Assembly (NCBI RefSeq): GCF_029714285.1
Contig: NZ_CP121662.1
Coordinates: 3,813,501 to 3,877,500, forward strand
Length of the DNA: 64,000 nucleotides
Reading direction: 5' to 3'
Origin: Rhizobium sp. CB3090
Lineage (GTDB): Bacteria; Pseudomonadota; Alphaproteobacteria; Rhizobiales; Rhizobiaceae
Under the pieces are notes generated by a model. That model had not been told where the DNA came from. It did not search any database and was given only the letters and a program-made list of their open reading frames with translations. The position numbers and the translations under genes are program-made. Below, one piece after another: positions 19,579-27,928 of this stretch (position 1 is its first letter; every line of letters starts with the position of its first letter).

Positions 19579-19935
19579 TTATGCATCCACCTCGAACGCA
19601 CCCGCATAGATCTCCGGCTTGAAGCCGATCAGCAATTTGCCGTCTGCTTCCAGCACGGGGCGCTTGATCATCGAAGGTTGGGCCAACATCAAAGTGATGG
19701 CTTTGTCTTTGGTGAGATCGGTACGGTCTTCTTCGGGGAGCGCCTTGAAAGTGGTGCCGGCGCGGTTGAGTACGGTTTCCCAGCCGGCTTGCGTGGTCCA
19801 GCGCTCCAGATGGTCGCGGTCGATGCCGACGGCCTTGTAATCGTGGAAATCATAGGCGATGCCGTGGCTTTCCAGCCAGGTTCGCGCCTTCTTCATCGTG
19901 TCGCAATTCTTGATGCCGTAAATGGTGATCGTCAT
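19579..19935 (-). CDS. ArsC/Spx-family protein (YffB-like)
   Basis: A 118-residue thioredoxin-fold protein: ITIYGIKNCDTMKKARTWLE (single Cys at position 10, no CxxC), then SMIKRPVLEADGKLLIGFKP near the end. This is the YffB type, in which a single reactive Cys may use glutathione; it is not a genuine arsenate reductase operon member, since no ars genes are nearby. Start at ATG 19935; the frame is open upstream without a ribosome site. It precedes ybaK. Confidence 0.88.
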   Translation of the reverse strand: MTITIYGIKNCDTMKKARTWLESHGIAYDFHDYKAVGIDRDHLERWTTQAGWETVLNRAGTTFKALPEEDRTDLTKDKAITLMLAQPSMIKRPVLEADGKLLIGFKPEIYAGAFEVDA

Positions 19936-20036
19936 GCCGAATCCGTTCCTTGCTGTGCGCCATCGCATAACACGCAAGGGGAGATGAGCGAAAGCCGCGG
20001 GAGGGGCACGACGGTTCGGGCGGCTGTCAGGGTGCC

Positions 20037-21098
20037 TCAGTCTTCCAGCGTTCCCGGCTTGCGGGCAGCCGCGCTCGGTCTGTCGCAACCGATTTTCATC
20101 ATGTCGCCGCGGCGGCGCACGAGCCGGTCGGAAACGCGGGTAACGATGAGGCCGGCTTGCGGGGCGCGGACATCGATGGTTCCATCCGGCATGCCGGGCG
20201 CGGTAATGATCGTCGCCAGCAACTCCCCTTCGGTGACATGTTCACCGATATTGCGATGGAAGAGCACGGTGCCAGCCTGCGGTGCACGGATCATCTCGAC
20301 ATTGTCGAGCGGCACGGCAGGCCCCGTAAAGCCGGACAGGCTCACACAATCGTCACGCACTGCGCCACGGGCAGCGAGGAAGCGCCAGAGCCCTTCGGCA
20401 TCCCTCTTCGCCATCTCCGGATAGACATCGCGCGTGCCGCGCAGTTCGACGGTAACCGACAGTTTACCCGGCAAATGCGCCTTCTTCTCGCCAGGCACTT
20501 CATATTTCCAGGCGAAGCTGACGGCTTCCTCGAAGGCAGAGCTTTCACCATCCGATAGCAGCACGGCGTCCATGTCGAGCGCCGCCGCCAGATCGGCGGC
20601 CTCCGGCCAGAAGGCTTCGTCGATATAGGCATATTGCAGGGATTCATCATCGCAATGCAGGTCGATCACCAGATCGGCCCCGAGCGCCATGTGGATGAGC
20701 TGCCGCTTCAGCCGGTCCGCGGCCGGATAGCGCTCCAGATTCTCGATCAGCAGATGTCGGTCGCGCGCCGAGATCAGCGGAAAGTCGCGGTTGAAATTGG
20801 TGCGTGTGCCCAGATCGAAGCGGCCCTGCATTTCGCCGAAATGCGACTGTGCCGCGCCGATCGGATTGGCGTGCGGCACGATGATGATATCGCTCAGAAG
20901 CGCGCCTTCAGTCTCCGCCTGCCTGAGCCGCTCACAGAGGAAATGCGCCAGCGCCGTGCCCGGCAGCTCGCCGGCATGCAGCGCCGCCTGGATATAGATC
21001 TTCGGCGCATCCGGCTTGCTGCCGGTAAAATGCAACACGGGCAACCGCCACGCGATCCCAGGCGTATCGCCGTCGATAGTGATGTGCGTGACGTCCAT
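20037..21098 (-). CDS. Succinylglutamate desuccinylase/aspartoacylase family protein
   Basis: A 353-residue zinc-dependent deacylase. The metal site is visible in IYIQAALHAGELPG (His, Glu) and DLVIDLHCDDES (Asp-Leu-His), with TRTNFNRDFP as the conserved Arg region. The C-terminal domain is beta-rich and includes APQAGTVLFHRNIGEHVTEG, a lipoyl-like turn seen in this subfamily. Members deacylate N-acyl amino acids or ectoine intermediates; no ectoine genes are nearby, so the substrate is open. The start follows AGGAGAG. Confidence 0.88.
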   Translation of the reverse strand: MDVTHITIDGDTPGIAWRLPVLHFTGSKPDAPKIYIQAALHAGELPGTALAHFLCERLRQAETEGALLSDIIIVPHANPIGAAQSHFGEMQGRFDLGTRTNFNRDFPLISARDRHLLIENLERYPAADRLKRQLIHMALGADLVIDLHCDDESLQYAYIDEAFWPEAADLAAALDMDAVLLSDGESSAFEEAVSFAWKYEVPGEKKAHLPGKLSVTVELRGTRDVYPEMAKRDAEGLWRFLAARGAVRDDCVSLSGFTGPAVPLDNVEMIRAPQAGTVLFHRNIGEHVTEGELLATIITAPGMPDGTIDVRAPQAGLIVTRVSDRLVRRRGDMMKIGCDRPSAAARKPGTLED

Positions 21099-21323
21099 GT
21101 GCTTCTCTCCTGCTTGCCATGCCTGATACCAAGTCGTGGCCGCCGCGCGCAATATTTATGGGAAGGCGGCGCGCGGATGGATCAGAACTTGTTTCACCGC
21201 CTTCCGAAAGGCAAGGGCTCCGGTTGCAGGACGAGCGGGGCTTCGCCGTGCTCGGCCAGAGGGAAGCATCTTTGCCACGAACCAAGGGCAAGGTGACGAC
21301 TGCGCCACCTTGCTTTTGGTTCA

Positions 21324-22298
21324 TCACATCGTCAAAACCACGCTTGCCGTCGTTCGCCCCGCCTCCAGGTCGGCATGTGCCCTGGCCGCATCCTTCAGCG
21401 CATATTCCGCACCGATCGGATTGATCAGGCCGGCCTGTAATTCCGCCATCAGTGCCTCCGCACCCTTCCGGTAGAGATCGGGATCGTTGGCATAGGTCAG
21501 CACACTCGGGCGAGCGAGACCGATGGCGCGGGGCGCGGTCAGTTCCTCGATCCGGATCGGAGGAATGGGGCCGGCGGCCTGGCCGAGGCTCGCGACCATG
21601 CCAAAGGGGCGGACAGTGGCGAGTGTCTGCGACAACATCGCGCCGCCGATGCCGTCGATAGCGAAATGCACGCCGCGGCGGTCGGCGATGCGGCGCGTCT
21701 CTTCCACCCAATCCTCGGAAGTATGCAGAAGAACGGCATCGGCGCCGGCTTCATAGCCAAATTCGGCCTTGGCTTCGGAACCGACCGTGGCGATGACATT
21801 GGCGCCGAGCCGCTTAGCCCAGCGCGTCACGATCTGCCCGACACCGCCGGCTGCCGCATGCACCAGAACCCATTCGCCGGGTTGCAGCGGGTGGACCTTA
21901 TGGAGCAGCATATGGGCGGTGAGCCCGCGCAACATCGTACTGCCGGCGAGCTGTTCGCTGACATCGTCGGGCAGCCGCACCAGCCGCGAGGCCGGTAGAG
22001 TCCGCACTTCGGCATAACTGCCGAGCGGATGACCGGCGTAGGCGACGCGATCGCCCACCGACAGAGCCTCGACGCCGGGGCCGATTGCCTCCACGATGCC
22101 GGCACCCTCAAATCCGAGAACGGTCTGGCCGGGCGGCAGGGGATAGAGCCCGGAACGAAAATAGATATCGACGAAATTGACGCCGGAAATACTTTGGCGG
22201 ATGCGGGCCTGGCCGGGTCCCGGCTCGGCGATGGCAAGATCGACGAGCTGCATTGTTTCGGGGCTGCCGGGGCCGGTTATGGCGATGGCTAGGGGCAT
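21324..22298 (-). CDS. Quinone oxidoreductase, zinc-free MDR family
   Basis: A 324-residue medium-chain reductase of the quinone oxidoreductase type. It has a GroES-like N-terminal domain (SISGVNFVDIYFRSGLYPLP, VLGFEGAGIVEAIGPGVEAL), then a Rossmann domain with VLVHAAAGGVGQIVTRWAKR (NADPH-binding AxxGxxG). The structural and catalytic zinc cysteines are absent, as expected for QOR. It is divergent from a LysR gene whose start region carries a sharp palindrome, making it the likely target of that regulator. Confidence 0.93.
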   Translation of the reverse strand: MPLAIAITGPGSPETMQLVDLAIAEPGPGQARIRQSISGVNFVDIYFRSGLYPLPPGQTVLGFEGAGIVEAIGPGVEALSVGDRVAYAGHPLGSYAEVRTLPASRLVRLPDDVSEQLAGSTMLRGLTAHMLLHKVHPLQPGEWVLVHAAAGGVGQIVTRWAKRLGANVIATVGSEAKAEFGYEAGADAVLLHTSEDWVEETRRIADRRGVHFAIDGIGGAMLSQTLATVRPFGMVASLGQAAGPIPPIRIEELTAPRAIGLARPSVLTYANDPDLYRKGAEALMAELQAGLINPIGAEYALKDAARAHADLEAGRTTASVVLTM

Positions 22299-22370
22299 TG
22301 ATGGTCTCCTTTCAGACGCATTTCTTGACCACAAAGGCGCGTCTGAATAAATTCGGTATGAACTCACTGC

Positions 22371-22392
22371 ATCTGTGCAATAATGCACAGAT
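22371..22392. promoter_or_regulatory. Palindromic operator candidate at LysR start
   Basis: ATCTGTGCA (22371-22379) and TGCACAGAT (22384-22392) are perfect inverted repeats around a 4-bp spacer, containing the LysR-type T-N11-A core. It lies between the quinone oxidoreductase and its divergent LysR gene, and its right arm runs into the preferred ATG at 22391. Confidence 0.6.
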
Positions 22393-23269
22393 GATCGATT
22401 GGCAGGACCTTCTTCACTTCGCCTCTCTGGCGCGCACCGGCTCGCTCTCGGCGGCCGCGCGCGAGCTTGGCGTCGACCATGCCACGGTCGGTCGGCGGAT
22501 CGCCGCGCTCGAACGCACGCTTGACCTGCGGCTCATCGACCGCAGGCCACGCACCTCGCCGCTGACGGCCGACGGTCGGGCGATTGCCGAGCTGGTGGCG
22601 GGTATCGAGGACAATGTCGAGGCGATCAGGCGTTATTCGAAAAGTGCAGGTGCGGGGCTTTCCGCCGCCGTCACGATCAGCGCGCCGCCTTCTATCGCGG
22701 CCCACCTCATCGCCCCGAAAGCGGCTGCCTTTCGCGCCGACCATCCCGATATCACGCTGACGATCGCCGGTGTCACCCGCCGCGCAGCCCTTGATCATGG
22801 AGAGGCCGATATTGCCGTTCGCATGTCGCGCCCCGAGGAAAGCGATCTTCTCGTGCGGCGCATCGGCGTCATGCGCTTCGGACTCTATGCCATCCCCGAC
22901 GTCGCGGCGATGCCGGAGGATAGGTGGGTCTTTATCGGCTACGACGCGGCGCTCGATCATCTGACGCAGCAAACCTGGCTGCGCAGCCTGCTAGCGGGCC
23001 GTCCCATCGTTTTCCGTGCCGGCGACGTCTTCGGTCAGTTGCAAGCCGCACTCGCCGGTCTTGGCATCGTCGCGCTCCCTGCCTTCCTCGGGGACAGCGA
23101 GGCCGCCCTGAGGCGTTTGCCGACGGAGATTCCTTCACCCACGCGCGATCTCTGGCTTGTTACCTATCCCGATCTCCGCCGTTCGCCGGCCATTCGCGCG
23201 GTGATGGATTTTGTCAGCGAGACGATCGGCAGAAGTTGTCCGCTGAGGGGGGCTGACGGGGCCGCCTGA
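22391..23269 (+). CDS. LysR-family transcriptional regulator
   Basis: A 292-residue LysR protein, HTH at residues about 3-60 (WQDLLHFASLARTGSLSAAA, VDHATVGRRIAALER) and an effector domain with VTISAPPSIAAHLIAPKAAA. The ATG at 22391 gives a standard LysR N terminus (MIDWQDLLHF), but an ATG at 22358 is also in frame and neither has a clear ribosome site. It probably represses itself and the divergent quinone oxidoreductase through the overlapping palindrome. Confidence 0.88.
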   Translation: MIDWQDLLHFASLARTGSLSAAARELGVDHATVGRRIAALERTLDLRLIDRRPRTSPLTADGRAIAELVAGIEDNVEAIRRYSKSAGAGLSAAVTISAPPSIAAHLIAPKAAAFRADHPDITLTIAGVTRRAALDHGEADIAVRMSRPEESDLLVRRIGVMRFGLYAIPDVAAMPEDRWVFIGYDAALDHLTQQTWLRSLLAGRPIVFRAGDVFGQLQAALAGLGIVALPAFLGDSEAALRRLPTEIPSPTRDLWLVTYPDLRRSPAIRAVMDFVSETIGRSCPLRGADGAA

Positions 23270-23360
23270 ACCAACGGTTCGCAACGCTTACTTTCCTGTT
23301 GCAGCCTGTCAGTGAAACTCTACACCTAGCCAGATTGGCGATTCCTGTGGTCGGTGATCG

Positions 23361-24986
23361 ATGACGAAACTAAGCGGCTGGCCCGCGGTAAACAAAGCCG
23401 ATGTGATCGCGGGCATATCGATTGCAGGCCTGATGCTGCCGGAAGCAGTTGCCTATGCGGGCATCGCAGGTTTGCCGCCGCATAGGGCGATCCTCGCCGG
23501 CATCGCCGGCTGCCTGGTCTACGCTATTTTCGGGCGCAGCCGCTTTGCCATCGTTTCGCCGACCTCCTCGTCCGCCGCCATTCTTGCCGCGACACTGGCG
23601 GTCGTTCCGGGAGATGCTACCGTCAAGGCCGGCCTCGCGACCATCGCCGTCGCGCTCGCCGGCATTCTCTTCGTCATCGCCGCCGCCTTGCGCCTCGGCG
23701 GCATCACCGGCTTCATTTCGCGCCCGGTGTTGCGGGGCTTTGCGCTGGGGCTGGCGATTACCATCATCCTGCATCAGTTGCCGATTCTCGTCGGCGTCTC
23801 CGTGCAAGGCTCCAATATCTTCAGCTATGCCGGTGCGCTGCTGAGGGCGATCCCGCGATGGAACCTTGCAAGCGTCGCTGTAGGTATCGCGGCATTGACC
23901 GCGCTGCTGCTGCTCAAGCGCCTCCCGGGCGTTCCCGGTGCTTTCCTCGTGCTCGCCGCTGGTATCCTCGCCTCTTCCGTCTTTGGCCTTGGCGGCCATG
24001 GTGTCGAACTTGTCGGGACGATCGAGGTCCTGCCGCAATGGCCTTCGCTGCCTGACGCCGGTTGGACGGCTTATTCGCGGCTGGTGCAGTTCACCGTGCC
24101 GCTGGTGCTCATACTCTTCGCCGAATCCTGGGGAACGATGCGGGCCTTGGCGCTGCGCTATGGCGATCCTCTGGAAGTCAATCGCGAACTGGGTGCGTTG
24201 GGCTTTTCCAATATCGCCAGCGCCATCGTCCAGGGCATGCCCGTCGGCGCCGGCTTTTCCGCAGGTTTTGCCAGCGAGGCGGCGGGTGCGAAGACGCGCG
24301 CCACCGCTGTTTTTGCTGCTATTGGCCTTGCCATCCTCATCGCCTGCGCCCGGCCGCTGGTGGCGCGGCTGCCGGAGCCGGTGCTAGCCGCCGTGGTGAT
24401 TGCCGCCCTCACGCATGCGCTCGATCCCGGTCCGATCCTTCGCCTGTGGCGGCTCCATCGCGATTTCTATGTCGCGCTCGGCGCTGCCGCCGGCGTGCTG
24501 TTCTTCGGCGTTCTCAACGGCATGCTGCTGGCGATCGCACTCTCGCTCGCTGCGATGATGCGCCGGTTGGCATCTCCCTATGTAGCCCGTCTCGGGCGAT
24601 TGGGGAGCAGCCATAATTTCGTCGACCTCAGTCGCCATCCGCAGGCGATGGAGACACCCGGCATCGCCATCTGGCGCCCCGGCGAGCCACTGTTTTTCGG
24701 CAATGCCGATATGATCCTTGGCGAGATCCTGACGCGCAGCCGCGCGGAAACGGGGCTGAAGGCCGTGGTGCTCAGTCTGGAGGAAAGCTTCGACCTCGAC
24801 AGTTCCGCACTCGACGCCCTGATGGAATTCGATAGCGCCATGCGCACCGCCGGCATCCGCGTGCAATTCGCGCGTGCCCATGATCAAGCCCGTGACCTCA
24901 TGGCCGCCGCCGGAATGACCGATCTCGACAAGCGCTGCAGTTTCAGTGTCGACGATGCTGCCATGGCTGTTAGTTCGGTGGCATAA
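23361..24986 (+). CDS. SulP family anion transporter
   Basis: A 541-residue inner-membrane transporter. About 10-12 hydrophobic helices begin with DVIAGISIAGLMLPEAVAYA, the SulP signature with AGLPPHRAILAGIAG. SFSNIASAIVQGMPVGAGFS-like helices follow, and a cytosolic STAS domain closes the protein (VVLSLEESFDLDSSALDALM). Family members carry sulfate, bicarbonate or dicarboxylates; the substrate is not determinable here. No carbonic anhydrase or cys genes adjoin it. Confidence 0.93.
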   Translation: MTKLSGWPAVNKADVIAGISIAGLMLPEAVAYAGIAGLPPHRAILAGIAGCLVYAIFGRSRFAIVSPTSSSAAILAATLAVVPGDATVKAGLATIAVALAGILFVIAAALRLGGITGFISRPVLRGFALGLAITIILHQLPILVGVSVQGSNIFSYAGALLRAIPRWNLASVAVGIAALTALLLLKRLPGVPGAFLVLAAGILASSVFGLGGHGVELVGTIEVLPQWPSLPDAGWTAYSRLVQFTVPLVLILFAESWGTMRALALRYGDPLEVNRELGALGFSNIASAIVQGMPVGAGFSAGFASEAAGAKTRATAVFAAIGLAILIACARPLVARLPEPVLAAVVIAALTHALDPGPILRLWRLHRDFYVALGAAAGVLFFGVLNGMLLAIALSLAAMMRRLASPYVARLGRLGSSHNFVDLSRHPQAMETPGIAIWRPGEPLFFGNADMILGEILTRSRAETGLKAVVLSLEESFDLDSSALDALMEFDSAMRTAGIRVQFARAHDQARDLMAAAGMTDLDKRCSFSVDDAAMAVSSVA

Positions 24987-25017
24987 ACCGGCAGATGTCA
25001 GCCGAATGCGTGAGTAG

Positions 25018-25638
25018 CTAGTTCAGCGGCCAAAAGCCAAGATGCTTGTGCTCGCCTTCGCCCTGCAAGCTATGGACCAGGACAAAATCTCGAACGGTCC
25101 AGGTGACGGGTTTGTCAAGGATAACCTCGGGAATGAAATAGCCCCGATACAGCAACGTCATGTGCGGCTCGAATTTCTCTCTGCCATCACTTGCAAATCC
25201 GATGTGCCGCATGGCGTCATCCAGTTCTCGATGCAGCGCCTTCAGCTCCGCATTTCCCTCCTTGCACCACAAGACAAGTGGCCGGTTGTCACCGCTGCCA
25301 AAGCTGACGGCTCGATCGAAGACCACCTGGAACGATGTTTTGCTGACGGTCGATGCGGCTTGCATCGCCGCAAACGCAACCTCATGCGGTGGCTCGGGCG
25401 CGCCGATATAGGAACCCAACGGGTAGAGCGTGATATGAAACAGATCCGGCCGTCTCGGCTTTGCCGAAAAGCCGTATTGCCGACGGAGATGCCCTGCCAG
25501 TTCAGCACTTGAAAAGGCAACGTCCCGATCAGGCAGGATAGCAAAATAAAGCGCATCGGCATGTGTCGGACCGGCTTCGGATTTCCTTGCCCGCGATCCT
25601 CCGCCAAGATTGAGCGAAAGCTGTCCGTTGTTCTTCAT
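25018..25638 (-). CDS. 2H phosphoesterase (2'-5' RNA ligase/ThpR-like)
   Basis: A 206-residue protein with the two HxT/S motifs of the 2H superfamily: H68-I-T70 (DLFHITLYPLGSY) and H159-M-T161 (FEPHMTLLYRG). 2H enzymes open 2',3'-cyclic phosphates or ligate 2'-5' bonds in RNA. The N-terminal 28 residues (GQLSLNLGGGSRARKSEAG) are an extension of low complexity. A GTTC-N7-GTTC site lies 87 bp upstream, suggesting SOS control. Convergent with the SulP gene. Confidence 0.9.
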   Translation of the reverse strand: MKNNGQLSLNLGGGSRARKSEAGPTHADALYFAILPDRDVAFSSAELAGHLRRQYGFSAKPRRPDLFHITLYPLGSYIGAPEPPHEVAFAAMQAASTVSKTSFQVVFDRAVSFGSGDNRPLVLWCKEGNAELKALHRELDDAMRHIGFASDGREKFEPHMTLLYRGYFIPEVILDKPVTWTVRDFVLVHSLQGEGEHKHLGFWPLN

Positions 25639-25724
25639 GAGATCGCTTCAAAGCCAAGTCGCTTTGCCTCGTCCTGTTCTTGCCGACCAACCGCAATCCT
25701 ACGGTTGCATAGCCTCGAAATCAA

Positions 25725-25739
25725 GAACAAAAAGAGAAC
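25725..25739 (-). promoter_or_regulatory. Candidate LexA (SOS) box, GTTC-N7-GTTC
   Basis: On the minus strand the sequence reads GTTCTCTTTTTGTTC, an exact match to the direct-repeat SOS box known for alphaproteobacterial LexA. It is 87 bp before the start of the 2H phosphoesterase gene and about 146 bp before the small lipoprotein gene on the other strand. Binding is inferred only. Confidence 0.5.
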
Positions 25740-25884
25740 ATACTTGAGCGGCGACAATTGGCTGGAAGATCCAGATAAACCATCGCATCGCTAATTTAGG
25801 AAAACATCGAATAAAACTGCCCTTCGATTGTTCACCTCAAGTCAGGGTGTTTTGCGCCCGCTCTCAACAAGGGAATGATCTCAC

Positions 25885-26055
25885 ATGTTGATAAAAGCCA
25901 TCTTGTCCGCTGCGTTTTTTACCCTCGTCGGCATCAGTGTTTCGGCTTGCTCCACTACAGGGCAGGGTAATTCCGCCAGCGGCAGCGGCGGTATGACGCA
26001 TTCCTCTCCGGCCGGCGGCAGTATGTCGGGCGGCGGTATGGGCGGCGGATATTGA
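25885..26055 (+). CDS. Small Gly/Ser/Met-rich lipoprotein
   Basis: A 56-residue ORF. A signal sequence (MLIKAILSAAFFTLVGISVS) ends in a lipobox-like VSAC with the Cys at 22. The mature peptide of about 35 residues is almost wholly Gly, Ser and Met (GGMTHSSPAGGSMSGGGMGG). It would be anchored to the membrane by its lipidated Cys. A weak GGGAATG ribosome site precedes it. No family recognised; Met-rich repeats can bind copper, but that is speculation. Confidence 0.65.
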   Translation: MLIKAILSAAFFTLVGISVSACSTTGQGNSASGSGGMTHSSPAGGSMSGGGMGGGY

Positions 26056-26225
26056 TAAGCTCCCAAGCTGGATGGGGGAGGCGGTGCGGCTGATGTCATA
26101 GCAGCATCGGCACCGCTTCCCTCTACCGGGAAATGTTGGCAAGGATTGTCCTGCGCAAGAATCGGGTTGAATTTGACGGCCCGAGGCACGATTTTCATGG
26201 CAAGTGGAAACACGGAGACTCTGCC

Positions 26226-26786
26226 ATGAGTGAGACGATGCACTATCTGATCTTCGAAACCGCAGGCGGTTTCTGTGGGATTGCGTGGAACGATATCGGC
26301 ATAACGCGCTTCCAACTGCCGACAAAAAGCGCTGAAGCGACCGAGCGGCTTATGCTCCGCCGTCTGCCAAATGCAGGGCCCGGCGCAGCGACGCCCGAAG
26401 TGGCCGAGGCGGTTGCCGCCGTGAAGCGCTATTTCGCAGGCGAACAGATCGACTTCTCCGGCGTCAAACTGGATCTCAGCGAACAAGACGATTTTTTCAA
26501 ACAGATCTACGCGGCCGCGCGGCAGGTCGGTTGGGGGAACACCACCACCTATGGAGCGCTCGCCAAACAGCTCGGCGCCGGTCCGGAAGCTGCGCGCGAC
26601 GTCGGCCAGGCCATGGCCAAGAACCCCGTAGCGCTGATCATCCCCTGCCACCGCGTCTTGGCCGCCGGTGGCAAGATAGGCGGCTTCTCCGCACCTGGCG
26701 GTTCGAGCGCCAAGGCTCGCATGCTGGAGCTGGAAGGCGTCCAGCTCGCGCCGCCGAAGCCCGTGCAGCAATCCTTGGGTTTTTGA
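26226..26786 (+). CDS. ogt: Methylated-DNA--protein-cysteine S-methyltransferase
   Basis: A 186-residue O6-alkylguanine-DNA alkyltransferase that moves the alkyl group from guanine onto its own Cys. The active-site motif IIPCHRV has C141; the DNA-binding arginine finger region is upstream (YGALAKQLGAGPEAARDVGQ). The start at 26226 (MSETMHYLIFE) is preferred to the longer frame. Whether it belongs to the Ada or Ogt class is clear from the absence of an N-terminal Ada domain. It lies downstream of a possible SOS-type region but not obviously under it. Confidence 0.93.
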   Translation: MSETMHYLIFETAGGFCGIAWNDIGITRFQLPTKSAEATERLMLRRLPNAGPGAATPEVAEAVAAVKRYFAGEQIDFSGVKLDLSEQDDFFKQIYAAARQVGWGNTTTYGALAKQLGAGPEAARDVGQAMAKNPVALIIPCHRVLAAGGKIGGFSAPGGSSAKARMLELEGVQLAPPKPVQQSLGF

Positions 26787-26800
26787 ACGGAAGCCGAGGA

Positions 26801-26831
26801 TAATCCGCAGGCGAAGGACAGATGCGGATTA
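26801..26831. terminator. Hairpin after ogt (weak terminator candidate)
   Basis: TAATCCGCA (26801-26809) is inverted at 26823-26831 around a 13-nt loop, followed by GTCCTTGTGATTT with only a poor T-run. It may end the ogt message. Confidence 0.4.
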
Positions 26832-26842
26832 GTCCTTGTGAT

Positions 26843-27028
26843 TTATTTCGTCGTGTTCCAGCCGCTGATCGTCGTCGCTATCGCCGCGCCAACCAGTGGT
26901 GTTGTCGAGACGACCAGCGCTTCCCGCGCGCCGGTAAGAAAGGCGTTCATCTTCCCACGAGCGATCCAAACAAAGCCACTGCCTTGACCAACTGCCGAGG
27001 GGTCTGACTTCCGGCGTTTTGCGGTCAT
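26843..27028 (-). CDS. Hypothetical small protein (61 residues)
   Basis: An ORF with GAGGCG just before its ATG and a hydrophobic C-terminal half (REALVVSTTPLVGAAIATTI), compatible with one membrane helix. There is no recognised family. It occupies an otherwise gene-free stretch between ogt and the VOC gene, which is the main reason to list it. Confidence 0.35.
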   Translation of the reverse strand: MTAKRRKSDPSAVGQGSGFVWIARGKMNAFLTGAREALVVSTTPLVGAAIATTISGWNTTK

Positions 27029-27092
27029 CGCCTCGATTTATGAAACGAACTCCCGATTGCTTGCGTTCATCCTGCGCAAAGGAGGAGACGCC

Positions 27093-27521
27093 ATGGAAGA
27101 AATCACAAATACCAGAGTCTTGTTCATCGCCGGCTTCGGCCCGATTGTCCGCGAGGCGGCGGCAAGCCGACAGCTATATGCTCAGACATTCGGTATTCCC
27201 TTCAAGGAGGAGAAAGGTGGTTACCTCCACACGGAGGCGCTGAATGGAGCAAAGAGTTTTGCCCTCTGGCCGCTCTCTGAGGCCGCTCAGACCTGTTACG
27301 GGAAAGACTCATGGCCCAGCGATGTCCCTGTCCCGCAAGCCTGGATTGAGTTTGACGTTGGCAATGTCGAAAAGGCCACGGCGGAACTTGAATCACGAGG
27401 CTATCGAATGCTGGTCAAGAACAAGAGAGAACCGTGGGGTCAGACTGTAAGTCGCTTCATTGGCCCCGAAGGATTGTTGGTCGGGATCACCTTTACCCCA
27501 TGGATGCGAGAAGAGACGTAA
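27093..27521 (+). CDS. VOC (glyoxalase/bleomycin-resistance fold) family protein
   Basis: A 142-residue VOC protein: VLFIAGFGPIVREAAASRQL at the first beta-alpha unit, LYAQTFGIPFKEEKGGYLHT, and RFIGPEGLLVGITFTP at the end. There are two paired beta-alpha-beta-beta-beta modules. Metal-ligand residues are not obvious, so it may be a binding protein or an enzyme of unknown substrate. A strong ribosome site (AAAGGAGGAG) fixes the ATG at 27093. Confidence 0.85.
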   Translation: MEEITNTRVLFIAGFGPIVREAAASRQLYAQTFGIPFKEEKGGYLHTEALNGAKSFALWPLSEAAQTCYGKDSWPSDVPVPQAWIEFDVGNVEKATAELESRGYRMLVKNKREPWGQTVSRFIGPEGLLVGITFTPWMREET

Positions 27522-27928
27522 AAAGCCAAGCCGCGTGCGCATTCTGATGATGCCACATCGGGACGGTGAGGCCGGCAATCCTGCGGGGCGCCTCAGTCCG
27601 GCGACCGTTCTAAGCGGCTTGCGGCGGACCGGAGGCTAGACTTTGGCACACAATGCTTCCGCAAATTCTCTGACGATGCCTTGACTAATGCATGCCGCGC
27701 AAAAGTGTGCGGCGGTTTTGCGAAAACGACATGCAAAAACAAGGAGCTAAAGCGTCGGAGCGAATCTGAAAGATCGCGACGAGCTTTAGGCGCCCCGTAA
27801 TGCTGTCCCCCTGCCATAATGTGGTCATCCCCACGGGTGACGGCTTCCAATCAGGCAGGACATGAACGAGGTGCCGGTTGCCATGTCATCCTCGATCAGG
27901 AATTCGGGCAGATTAGCGACGCAAAGAT
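27522..27928. other. 407-bp intergenic stretch, mostly a rhizobial repeat
   Basis: No convincing gene. It holds repeat copy B at 27689-27790. The rest (27800-27928) carries no ORF with a ribosome site or recognisable protein. Confidence 0.6.
27689..27790. repeat. Rhizobial intergenic palindromic repeat, copy B
   Basis: The same core as copy A (AAAAGTGTGCGGCGGTTTT at 27701) flanked by CATGC-type ends, then a second inverted pair CTAAAGC/GCTTTAG (27747 to 27788) with mismatched interior. It is more degraded than copy A. Confidence 0.8.

Noticed and set aside
27593..27850. Minus-strand ORF through repeat copy B
   Set aside because: It is built largely from the repeat and has no ribosome site.
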